64,000 nt of DNA. Origin: Halisarca cf. caerulea. Its lineage: Eukaryota; Porifera; Demospongiae; Chondrillida; Halisarcidae. Numbering within the stretch: the first letter of the stretch is position 1; every line of letters starts with the position of its first letter. Positions 1-11,800 of this stretch are shown in pieces. Location of the stretch: NCBI GenBank assembly GCA_963170055.1, contig CAUJGJ010000332.1, forward strand, positions 2,545,001 through 2,609,000. Reading direction: 5' to 3'. The notes under the pieces were generated by a model. That model did not search any database and had not been told where the DNA came from. It worked only from the letters and a program-made list of their open reading frames with translations. The position numbers and the translations under genes are program-made.

Positions 1-1250
1 TGGTTGTGGTGCTGCGGCAAAAGTTGACTTTCAATTTGAGGGAGGATCCTGAACGAGTTGGAGAAGTTACGAAGGTGATATAGTCAAATATATTTAGATT
101 GTCTGAGGGCTGCTGGATACATTTGATCAGAAATAAAATATCCTGGAGTTCCAACTAATAGGATATGGGCAACAGATTTAGTTTGATGAGCCTATCCTTG
201 TAATTACTAGAGTAATCATGCAGAATAAATTTAGATGCTCTCCTTTGAACTCTTTCTATGGTTGATATGTCTGCGAGGAGGTGGGGCCTCCAAAGTTGTG
301 AGCAATAGGAAAGTTTGCTTCTGACTAATGCAAAGTATAGTTGTTTGCGTAATTCAACACAGGCCGAGTTTTGCAGACTTCTCCTTAGGAAATTTAGTGA
401 TTGGTAGGTGGATTGACAAATGGATATGCAATGTGGCTACTCCAGGATAGCTTATGGGACACTAGAACGCCAAGGTCTAGATACTGGGTCACCGCGGGTA
501 TGGTGATGTTATTAATTGTGTAGTGTGATTTAGCAGAAACTGATGGGGACAGGTTGCGCATTTGGATGGGTTTATTACAAGTTTCCAGGTATTGCACCAC
601 TGGTTGATGGAATTGATATCGGATTGTAGATGGTTAGTGTTAAATTTTGATATAGCATAGATTAGCTTAGAGTCGTCAGCAAATAAGTAAGGAGTTGAGT
701 ACTGGATACAACTCGGGAGGTCATTGATGTAAATTAGGAAGAGAAGAGGGCCAAGGATGCTTCCCTGTGGGACACCTGAAATGACTGGTAGTTCTGAAGA
801 GGGCACTTTGTTGATTTCGACATAGTGATGTCGGTTACTGAGGTAACATCTAAAGAACTGCCATAGGTCACCAGTTATTCCAATTTGCCAGAGTTTATAT
901 AGCAGCTCCGGATGAGGAACAGAATCGAAAGCTTTCCTGAAATCAAGAAATATTGTATCAGCAGTATTCCCTTTTTCAATTAGATTGAAGATATCAGCAT
1001 AAGGGGATAGAAGTTGGGTAGTACATGATCGGTGTCGGAGGAAACCAAATTGATGTTTGGAGATCTTTGGATGTACGAAAGCAATGGTTTTGCTGTATAT
1101 GATGGATTCAAGGACTTTGGAGGTGATGCTTAATAGAGAAATTAATGGGCTGATAGTTAGAGATACAGGTTTTGTCGCCACTCTTATGTATTGGTACTAT
1201 CTTGTGGATTTTCCACTCCTGTGGTAGGGATGCGGTCGATAGACGATATT
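1..1250 (-). mobile_element. Degenerate non-LTR retrotransposon, reverse transcriptase 3' half
   Basis: The minus strand encodes a LINE-type reverse transcriptase. The longest open piece, 489-1181, carries the palm motifs FLDFRKAFDSVPH, GVPQGSILGPLLF and the catalytic FADD box. Around position 600 the frame shifts into 394-600 (thumb region, YLDLGVLVSHKLSW), and similarity continues toward position 1 with LQNSACVELRKQ and WRPHLLADISTIERVQRRA-type residues and further stops. The N-terminal endonuclease is absent, so the copy is 5'-truncated, and it runs off the left edge. The family resembles CR1/Jockey-like elements; the clade cannot be fixed by eye. It is a dead copy. Confidence 0.85.
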
Positions 1251-1289
1251 ATATATATATAATATCATATATATCATCATCACTGATAT

Positions 1290-2420
1290 CATTGCATCTG
1301 CTTTGAACTCCACCATGTCATCTGTCAATTCATGTACTGTATGAGAAATAATGGCCTGAAACTTAAACAAACAATCTAAAACAAAATGTATGCTTATCCA
1401 TCAACAAAGATCACACCCACCTCCACTGAACATTACATTTGATGATTGTTGCATTGAGCAGGTTAGTACTTTCAAGCTACTGGGAGTTATTATCGATGAA
1501 CATTTACACTGAAGTCCTCACGTAAACCAAACAGTTAAAGGTATTTCGAACAAATTTGTTTAATGCGCAGACTTTCTTGGTTTTTGCCCAAAGAGGCATT
1601 GATCAGTTTCTACCATGCTTACATTGGATCCAGTTTTAATTGTTGTATAGTCTAGTTTTGAGTGTTTGTAGCTGCACTGGGGCCAAACGCTTACAATGTT
1701 TACAGAACTATGCAGCCCGCATCATTCTCAGGCCGGAGATCAAGGATGTCATCTGGCCCTCTGAAGCCCTCAATATTTTAAATTGGAAGCCACTCACAAA
1801 TCGAAGAGAGGAAAAATTATCAAATTATGTAAACAACTGATTCAACCAAACAGAGCAGGAGCTCCCTCTTATCTAAGGCTACTAGCAGAGCTTATTGCAT
1901 CAACCCATTCCTATGCCACGCACAGTGCTACTCGAGGCCACCTGACAACACGGACTATTAGATCCGAGTATGGAAAGAAGGCATTCAGCTATCGAATGGC
2001 AAAAGCCTCAAATGTAACTATGTAACTAGACAATTATTAAAAAGTATATGTTATTGTATTAAGTGTTTATGTGTGTGTTGTATGTGTGTACTACATGCAT
2101 GTTTACTCTAATACGTATGTACCATGTGTGATATAAAATTTCTTCCAGTCACTGATCAGATTCTTATTTATTATAAAATGGCCTCACACAACATACACCT
2201 TGATTACTCATGCTGCATCATCCACTCTATTATGTACCTCAATTTTAAATTATTGATCTTGGTTATTATTGTGTTTATTAAATTGCTCATGCATGCTTAT
2301 CCCACTCCCAATTTAAATTTTGTGTCTGTGTTTTGTGTTCATTGCTGGAATCCCTGCAAACTTAAGTAGCCCTTTGGCTAAGTGGATCTCCAGGATAATA
2401 ATTATATATATACTGATACT
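1290..2420 (+). mobile_element. Second LINE fragment, C-terminus and 3' tail
   Basis: The plus strand holds the thumb and C-terminal part of a LINE reverse transcriptase broken by stops and frameshifts. Recognisable pieces are FKLLGVIIDEHLH (about 1470-1510), LQCLQNYAARIIL and ALNILNWKPLTNRREEK (1640-1840), then GAPSYLRLLAELI (1783-2025). It ends near the tail phrase AGTGGATCTCCAGGATAATA at 2378-2398, followed by a short ACTGAT simple repeat, a typical LINE 3' end. Its orientation is opposite to the fragment at 1-1250. No endonuclease or RT catalytic core remains. Confidence 0.75.
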
Positions 2421-2806
2421 GATATTATATCTCTATTATTAAATATGATAGTATGAGGTATTGTACATGTAATTGATGAGTATAGCTGGTAAGCTAGACA
2501 GCCTGCATGCTAATGTGTGACTATACGTACTGCATGGGCAATGCTTTTTCACTATGATAGATATCCAGCTATGTGTAGCTAGATATTCATGTACTACGCA
2601 CGTATGTGGAATATACCTATGATGTTTACTGAGGCTGTGCCTACATAGTGCAGTGACACATGATTCTATTGAAAGCCTACCACAGGAATTGCTCAATGGC
2701 CAGGGGTGCATGAGATATTCATTACTCAAGTGAGTTGCACAATAAAGGTGCATATGTATATACACCAGTAGGTCCGGGTATGCAGTCAGTTCTGTATGTA
2801 GATAAA
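2421..2806. other. Upstream region of the adhesion GPCR gene
   Basis: No credible coding exon was seen. This AT-rich stretch separates the LINE tail from the proposed first ATG of the receptor at 2807. An upstream in-frame ATG at 2780 would lengthen the N-terminus by nine residues. Promoter elements could not be assigned with confidence. Confidence 0.4.
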
Positions 2807-5800
2807 ATGAAGACCTATAAGCTTAAGGCTAGTACATCGAAGGATGTGCCAATCTTTCTCTTGTTGTTGACATTGGTGTGTCCACACATTGTAAAATCAT
2901 CCAGTGTTGGTTTGGATTCCAAAGAAAAGGCAATCAGGTTAGACTAAAGGGTGGTAGGCAGTCTGTACAAATACGTAGATCACATACACATCTGTGTATT
3001 ATTTGATTGCTTGGCCTACAGGAAACCATTGTGGTTGTATAGCAGCCATGTAGTACCAACAAAGTGCCCTCACCCAGTGGTAGATGATCGTAGTTTGCCA
3101 CAAACACATGTATTCATGGCAATTGAAGCAAAGTGCCTGTCAGGGAAGATGTTGACAAGTAGTTGCTTACAGTATCGAGGAGTGGCCATCTGGCAGAGGA
3201 CACTGCAAACTGAGAATAATTACTGCAGTGAGGATCATGTGTTATTAAATAGTGAACAGTCAGCAAATACTTCAGAGGTTTCATTGAAAAAGGTAAATGA
3301 ATCTAATAATTATACTAGATGCCATGCACGCTGACAGCTTGAATGCAAATACATTCACACTGAGACTTTATATTATGTACAGTATTGTCATCTGCTAATA
3401 TTCCCTTCAAATGCAGAAGATAAACTCGAAAATGCCTGTAGTAGCAAATCCATTCTTATTAATGAACTATACTGTTCGTATCACCCACAACACTTCACAT
3501 TTTGATGAACTGAGAGCACTAGTGAAATGTTTCACAACGCTGTGTTCGCTAGCGAGTAAAGAAGAGGGAAAAACTGAGGTTGCCAATGATTTTGATGTGA
3601 GCATTATATATATAAAAGATTCAATTGGGTATAAATGGGCAACACACTGTATGTCTTTCCACATAATAGGTGACAAATCTGCTTTTTGAGCTGTCTGATA
3701 TTCTGCTGGATTTATCCATGAAATATAAATCTTTTCCAGTTTGTTATTGCTCTTGGCCTACATTTCCTAGCATGCTGTGAAGCTGATCCACTCTTTTCTC
3801 TGCTATAGGATGGGCAGAGTGCTCTTGTCACTGAGCTACTGCATTCCCTTGACCAGCTGGCAGCCAACATTCCCTTGGCCGGTAATAGGACTATAGAGAG
3901 AATGAAATATAAGAACTTTGGTGAGTTTTTCACAGTATGACTTGCAATCACTTCCTTGGCATCAACAGGGATCATATTTCCCATGAATAGAGGTGTGTAC
4001 CCAGTGGATTAACATGGGTGAAAATGAAACCTCCAGTGTTACAACTACTGTGGAAACAGAGCAAGTTCGAATGGAACTGTATTTGTCATCTGATGTACAT
4101 TTTAGGAAAAACAATCCTCGTCTCAGCTCATTTGTCTTTCATAACCTCACTGGAAGCATTGGCCAAGGCAAAAATTGGCAGATGCAAAACATGTGAGTAA
4201 TATGAGTGCTGCCATATAATGTGCTATGACACACACGGCTGCAATTTGTTCGAATTCTTGTTACATTACATCTCACAGTACACAACCTGCAATATCCGCT
4301 GTGGTGCTGTGTGACAAACGCCATTGCCCTGGCTTGAAGGCTAGTATAAAGTTCACTTTAAGAATCCCAGTGAGCTCAAGTATAAGACTAGCTGTGCAGG
4401 GCATTCCTTGTAATTTCACTCTATTCAGTATTGCAACATGTTCATGCAGGCTAATATCACCAGCAGACAAAAGTACTGTGTCTTCTGGAAATACAATATG
4501 TGAGTTGGTTTCAATGTTCTACTCGTAATTGTACATAGTACACACATGGGTATACCTTCCATTGCTGCATTCACATACCATGTATCATGGCACGTGTACA
4601 CAGATCTGAAGATCCCTCCATGCTATCTACTGGAGAGTGGTCCACCGAGGGTTGCTTTTTGCTCAGGAGTAATGACACAGCTGTTGAATGCTACTGCAAC
4701 CATTTAACCCATTTTGCTGTGTTGTTGGATTTCGTGGGCACCACAAATCAGGTATGTAGCAAGGATTCCACGAACTTAGCTATAATTGCTTTCTTTAAAT
4801 TTGTGCTCACTTTAGCTGAACACTGCATCTCCTCTTGCGGGTTTGCCTGAACTGAGCTATGTTTGCGGTGTCTTGTCCCTAGCCGGTTTCATTGCTACTG
4901 TTGGGACTTTTATTTTTATGAGGTAAACCTACATATACAACTGTTATACTACAGAAGTGTGCCTACTGTAAATGTATGCATGTTCCTGAACACATGTAAT
5001 GTATAATAATATTGACTGTTAGTGTCTACTTGTACAAATATACCTGTATAAAGTTCAGGGAGTTCATATGTGTGCTAACTTAAGCATTCTGTTTATAATT
5101 AATTATGGACAGGTCTTTGTGGAGTCTCAGAGTTTATGTTCACATCCATTTATGCTGCAACCTATTCATTGCCCAGCTGGTCCTTCTAGTAGGGCTCAAT
5201 TTCACACTTGATAAGGTCAGAAAAGTACAACAACATCAAAGATATATATTATATGAGTTAAATGCATGTGCATATATACACATACTGTAGATATAGAGAA
5301 TTGATTTGGAATTATCACAGCACCATTTCTGTATGTAGGGTGTCTCAAATATAGTGTATGTAATAGTTATTGTATGACCAACTGTGCATTGGCGTATTTA
5401 TTGCTCGAGTCCCGAGGGCGCGAAGCGCCCGAGGGCGAGTGCAATGAAGAGCCAATGCACAGTTAGTCCAGCCAGCTGTGACCCACGTACGTACAAGCGC
5501 CGGGGGCGGAAGGGAAGAAACGTGGGTCCAGCAACAATCACCGCAATTGCATAACCACGGACCAATCAGATCATACTGCCACGATTTGCGGTAATAGTAT
5601 TCATAGTATGTGGCTGAGACCGTAGACAAAAGAGTTCTAGTAATGTGAAGATGGCGTCACAGCACAGAAAAGGAGCTGATCACCCCGCGGGTGAACTTGG
5701 CAGCGAATCAACGGCTGATGGACTTATTTTAGGAGAATGGTATCTTTTTCGACGGATGAAGAATAATTGGGCCTTTCTGATGTTTTCTTTAATAGCCTCC

Positions 5801-8800
5801 TTACCTCACTTCACTTCGAAAGCACGCTTACCCAAGGAATTCACTTCTACATAGCAAACTTTACAAATTCCAGGATTGTTTATGGAACGCCGAATGCGAC
5901 AAAACCTAGCCAACACGCGAGATGAACGAAAACCGTTTCTGCAAAATCGATTTACCAAAATCGATTCGCCCGTTTCTGCAAAATCGATTCGCCTACAGCT
6001 AAATCGTTTCTGCAAAATCGATTCGCCAAAATCGATTTGCCTACAGCTAAATCGTTTCTGCAAAATCGATTTTGCTAACCCTAGCTCTGACCTTATATAA
6101 TCAGCCCTAAACGGGCTCTTCCACAGCGCTAACCGTAAGAAACTGCCAACAGCTGAACCACGCAACATCAAAGAGAATTATCTAAGTGCTACCATAGATA
6201 CTATGGTGCTACTAATTAGCGGCCATATTGTTTACAAAAGCGATTGTTGCTGGACCCACGTTTCTTCCCTTCCGCCCCCGGCGCTTGTACGTACGTGGGT
6301 CACAGCTGGCTGGACTAATGCACAGTTGGTCATACAATAACTTACTTGTTGTGGGCGCCTAACTTGTTTTTTCTATTAGAGAGTCTGAGGTGTTTGTGTC
6401 ACATTGGGAGGTGTTTTTGGGTAGCTGCTCTATACTTGTGTATGGCAAATGAATTGACTTAATTGACAAATGGTAATTGTTATCATAACACTGGGCGCTT
6501 ATTTGATACTGCACACTTTTTGACTAAGGTCACAAAAAGTGTGCAATATACGCTGCAAATGCACACTTTTTCCCTTTGATGTTGACCACAACCATACAAC
6601 AAAAGTGGTTACTATGTCTCTCAGTGCTCATATTGTACACATCTGTAAAGTCACACATACGTATAAAGTCATGTACAATTTAGAACAGCTGGTCACTAAG
6701 TCTTATGTATATGATCTTGAGGTGATTAACAAACTGTGCATTATGTTCCATGGTGATTTCACGAATGGTGGTTGTGTGATCTTTAACACTGCAGATTGTG
6801 TGTGCTGTAATAGCTGTGGTCATTCAATACTTCTTCCTGGTTGCATTCATGTGGATGTCAATGGAAGGTGCAGTGATGTACATAAAACTGAAGAGAGTCT
6901 TTGATGACATCCACAGTAAGAAGTATGCTGTATTTTTTACAGTACTGTCTTATGGTGAGTGTGGTTACTGTGTGGAGGGTGACAGTAGATACGATCATGT
7001 ATGCAAGTACATTTGAATAAGCCAATTACATGTACGTAGATGAATTTTGAGTAGTTTTTTTACCCCTTTCCATCTGTACTGTTTTACTTTGCCCATAGGT
7101 CTGCCTTTCCTATACATTGGGGTGTGCCTTCCTCTTGGATTCTTTTCATCTGACACATGGAGCTATGGCTACTCTGAAGTGTAAGCAAATGCTTTTTCTA
7201 GAAATTCTTTACTGGCCGTTAGAATAACTGTGCCAATTATTCTACACATAGGTGCTGGCTTACAACAGATGATCATTATATCTGGACATTTATTGCTCCA
7301 GTTCTCATAATACTAGTGGTATATACGTATATATATGAACAGCTGTACACCTACGTGAAACAAGCAGTTGGCACAGCCTACTATGATATGTGTGCATGCT
7401 AACATGGCTTGTTGCAACATGGATCATGATGCCTTTTCTTCCATGCTACAGGTGAATGTAATTGTCCTAATCATGGCCGTCAGTTTTATGTGCAAGCATT
7501 GGGAGAATCATAAACTAAAAGGAAACAAGAATCCACTGCAGATTGTGTGGTAAGCCATAATATGGGAACTAGTAATAGGAGTTAAAAGCTTATAATTGTT
7601 GGTTGCCGCCCAGTGCACTCAAATATCACTTATGAAGCATTGGAGACAAGTGTACCCACTACAGCTGAATATTCATTGGGTGTTTAATTTAAAATTAAGC
7701 ATGCACATACCATAATGAATTCCAGTATAAATTGATACTTTTGTATTACTAAGATATGAGTCCAAACTTAAAAGAAGTTCCTTCAAATCTGTACACTGAA
7801 AGTTGAAAAGAAACCAACTTGCTGCAATATATTAACATAAACTTTGTTCCCAATGCCTAGGGCATGATGTTAAGCATATACGCATAACGATAATGTATAA
7901 CACACACACATACACAGGTAGTATTAACATAGAATTCATTATATATATCTATTGCAAATGGTGCCCAAGGTGAGAAGTAAATTACAATAGATTATATGTT
8001 GAACTGATTTCATGCGGGACCGGAGTCACCGAAAAATGCACATCATGTTTTCAATTGGGGCTAGAAATCATGCTAGTATATAATGTTATAGTTACATGTA
8101 TATTCTCATATTACAGTCAGTGGATTACAGCCATTCTATCATTTATGGTGGTCCTCGGAGTTGGATGGCTGTCTGGACTCCTGGTTTTCCACAAGAAGCT
8201 AGCACCACTCATGTATGTGTCAACGATAATAATAGGATGTCAGGTATGCTATAACTTGCAGACATAACTGATGAGACCCTACAGTAGAAGCAGGCTGTCG
8301 AAACAGGTTGACACAAAGTCTTACAAGAAATCTAACTGTATTAATAAGAAATAATGTTGTGACCCAACTGTACATGCATAAGCTGATACTTTTCAACAAG
8401 AAATGCCAGTGTGTGCACCCATGGATTCTTGTCAGTTTCCACAGTACATATACAGTGCATGTAGGATACCTCATTTCCTCACATTCGTACAGCACATGCA
8501 CAATTGTACTGTACTAGTACTATTGGATATACTACATACTATAGAAAAACTTTAAGAATTGTACTTAGCTTGTAAACTGAGTTACCATAATCCTATGTAT
8601 ATGTACATACTTCCACACTCATGTACATGCTTCCATACTCATGTGCATACTTCCATACTCACGCTTATATGTGTAAGAACGCGACCCGAGCGGGGTATCA
8701 CAAATTCGATGCTGATAGTGAGCGATAGCAACGGAGCAAAGTCAATAGCACTTTATAATTCACCAGTCACAGAAGCTAACTACAAAACTCAGTGTTCTAC

Positions 8801-11800
8801 TTAAATACAAAAGCAGCAAACATAAGATTGATTTGAGTGCAAAGATTAAAGGGTACAAAGATAACTTTGAACACACTTTGAAATAGGAAGTCACGTTCAA
8901 CAATAATTAATGAAGGTGGTGGAAGGAAATTAAGGATGACTTATAAAATAGTCACATGGCACAAAAAGGTGACTTCCACATTGCAAACCAGACAGACAAT
9001 CAATCTACTAATGATGTAACCAAAAGTTACAAAGACTAAACCATAAGTGTTAAACTAGTGTGGCTTTACACGTGAGCAACTAAAAGGGTAAATCTATAGA
9101 CATAGTCTAGACAGATTGAAGGACTGGTGAACATACACATGCACATACTCATACAAGCACACACACACACACACACACATGAGTCAAGCACAGATTGTAC
9201 TGTCACACTGTTACACGGCCCCCTACCACAAAGAATACGTCTCGTATTCAGTGCGATACATAGGCACCATAGCGATCGGGCATACTGTGTTGCCTCTGTG
9301 GGTAGCGACTTGAAACCATTGCAGGGGCCCCTTGGGAGGTAACTTGAGGAGAGTCTGATGGTTCTACCAACTCAAGCTGTTCCTCGAATATGACTCGCTC
9401 TGCAGATGTGGGTGGCAACTGTTGTGTTGTGGAGGGAGGTGTAGCAGTTCCAGTGGACTCAATACGGGTGTTGGGATGGCAGGCCTTCAGACGATCAAAA
9501 TGCACCACAAGACGCTTCCGATTGCCTGTTGTATTCTGAATCCGGTATGTTGCTTCTGAAATCCTCTTAATCACCCTATAAGGCCCAGTCCAAGGATGGT
9601 GAAGTTTCCTTGACTTCCCTCTGGCAACCACAGGTGAGTGCAACCAAACTAGTGTTCCCACAGCAAACGGCTCTCCATGGACTTTCCGGTCGTAGAAGTC
9701 TTTCTGACGTTCCAACCTATGGCTAAAGTTGTTACGCACTTCAGTATAGGCTTTCTCCAAAGATCCTTTCAAGTCCTCGGCATACTGCTGGGTACTAGAT
9801 GGTGTGGATGGCGAACATCCATAGGTCAACTCGATGGGTATTCGAGCTTTACGGCCAAACATTAGGTAGAACGGGGAATATCCAGTGGTAGGATGCTGGC
9901 TTGTGTTGTATGCCATGCATGCGGATCTCACGTGATCCTCCCACTTTTCTTGATGTCGGTCAACAGATGTGGCTAGCATGCTCAATAGTGTGCGGTTGAA
10001 TCTTTCAACAAGACCATCACTTTGGGGATGGTAAGGGGTCGTTCTGGACTTTTTCACACCAAGTAGCTTGCAAACTTCAGCTAAGACTTCTGATTCGAAC
10101 TGTCTCCCCTGATCTGAGTGTAGCTGTTCAGGAGGTGAAAACCGGAGGAAGAACTCGGTGGTGAGGACTCTGGCGACTGTGATTGCCTCCTGGTTTGGGA
10201 TAGGGTAGGCTTCGGTCCAACGCGTGAAGTAGTCTGCTACCACAAGGAGGTACCTGTTGCCACGAGGGGTGTCTGGTAGGGGACCTAGGATATCAACAGC
10301 AACAAGTTGCAATGGATAACCCACCATGACCGGTTGCAGAGGAGCTCTTCCCTTGGGTGTCGGGTTCTTCCTGGCTGCACACTGAGGACATGTCTTGCAC
10401 CACTCTGCAACGTCATTGTGATGTCCTGGCCAGTAGTAACGCTCCTTCAGCTTTGCAAGGGTCTTATCCTCACCCAGGTGGCCTCCCATTGCTCCACTGT
10501 GGAGGTCTGCTAAGACTTCTTTTCTCATCGCGGCTGGAACCACTAGCTGCAGATGGCTGGAACTTCCAGAGGTATCCTCAAACTGCCTGAACAACAATCC
10601 ATCCCTCACTACTAGCTGATCCCACATCTGGAGGAGACGACGATAAGCAGGACCTTTCACTCTGCTTGAACTGCTGGTAGCCAGGGGTTTCTGGCCTTCC
10701 TCCATCCCTTGGAGGAGTGGTCCAATGGAATCATCAGCTAGTTGGCTCTCTCGGAGTGAGGAAACAGACTGATTCTGTAGGGCAATAACAAAAACAGGAT
10801 TAGTGGTGTCAACGTGGTGACTGTCTCGTCCGCACTGTCGGCAAGGCAGTCGGGAGAGAGCATCAGCATTCCCATGACTGCGTCCTCTTCGATGTTCAAT
10901 CGAGAAATCGAACTCTTGCAGTTTCTCCAACCAACGTGCTAACTGGCCCTGTGGTTCCTTGAAGTTCCACAGCCATCTCAGTGAACCATGATCAGTCCTC
11001 AGGGTGAACTTGGAACCTAGTAGGTAGGGGCGGAAATACTGGACAAAGGTAACAACAGCTAAGAGCTCCTTCCGGGTCACACAGTATCGTCTCTCAGCTT
11101 TTGTAAGGACTCGGCTTGCATAGGCAATCACTCTTTCAATGCCATCATCTTGGACCTGGGAGAGGACTGCTCCGATACCCACATCACTGGCATCCGTGTC
11201 CAGGATGAAAGGCCTCCTGTGGTCAGGAAAAGCTAGAATGGGCGAGGTGACTAACCTGGTCCTTAGCTGCTGAAATGCATCCTCACAATCCTCAGTCCAG
11301 ACAAATACAGAAGTCTTCTCGGTCAGCCGGTGGAGTGGCTTGGCAATCTGGGAGAAATCCTTGATAAACCTTCTGTAATAGCTCACCAAACCAAGGAACT
11401 GGCGAACTTCCTTCACTGATGTTGGCTGTGGCCACTCCCGAACTTTTTGGGTCTTTTCGGGATCGGTAGCCACTCCCTCCGGGGATACCACATGACCCAA
11501 GAAGGTTACACGTTGTCGGGCAAATGCACACTTCTGAGGTTTCAGTCGAAGATTGGCATCACGTAGGCGAGTCAGAACATTGGCAAGGTTGGTCAAGTGC
11601 TCCTCGAAGGTCCTTCCCATGACTATGACGTCATCTAAGTACACCAAACACATGGTCCACTGCAAACCGGCAAGGACCATGTCCATGAGTCGCTGGAACG
11701 TTGCAGGTGCGTTGCAGAGTCCAAATGGCATCACATTGAACTCAAACAAACCATCGGGTGTACTAAAAGCTGTCTTCGGTTGGTCCTTCGGGTCAACCTC

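Larger units (their letters stand above)
5365..6342. mobile_element. Foldback/MITE element with ~100-bp near-perfect terminal inverted repeats in the TM2-TM3 intron
   Basis: The right terminus 6242-6342 is the reverse complement of the left terminus (5365 to 5539) over about 100 bp with essentially no mismatch, apart from an 80-bp insert in the left arm (about 5390-5470). The outer end reads AGTTATTGTATGACC inward. The core holds no transposase. It contains a short ATGGCG-led open frame (from 5651) and a tandem array. No clear target duplication was found, so superfamily is unassigned. High arm identity implies a recent insertion or arm homogenisation. Confidence 0.85.

Noticed and set aside
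4226..4528. Single continuous 100-codon exon in the receptor
   Set aside because: Splice sites at 4370 and 4449 remove the middle; the spliced version restores the conserved GAIN-GPS order.
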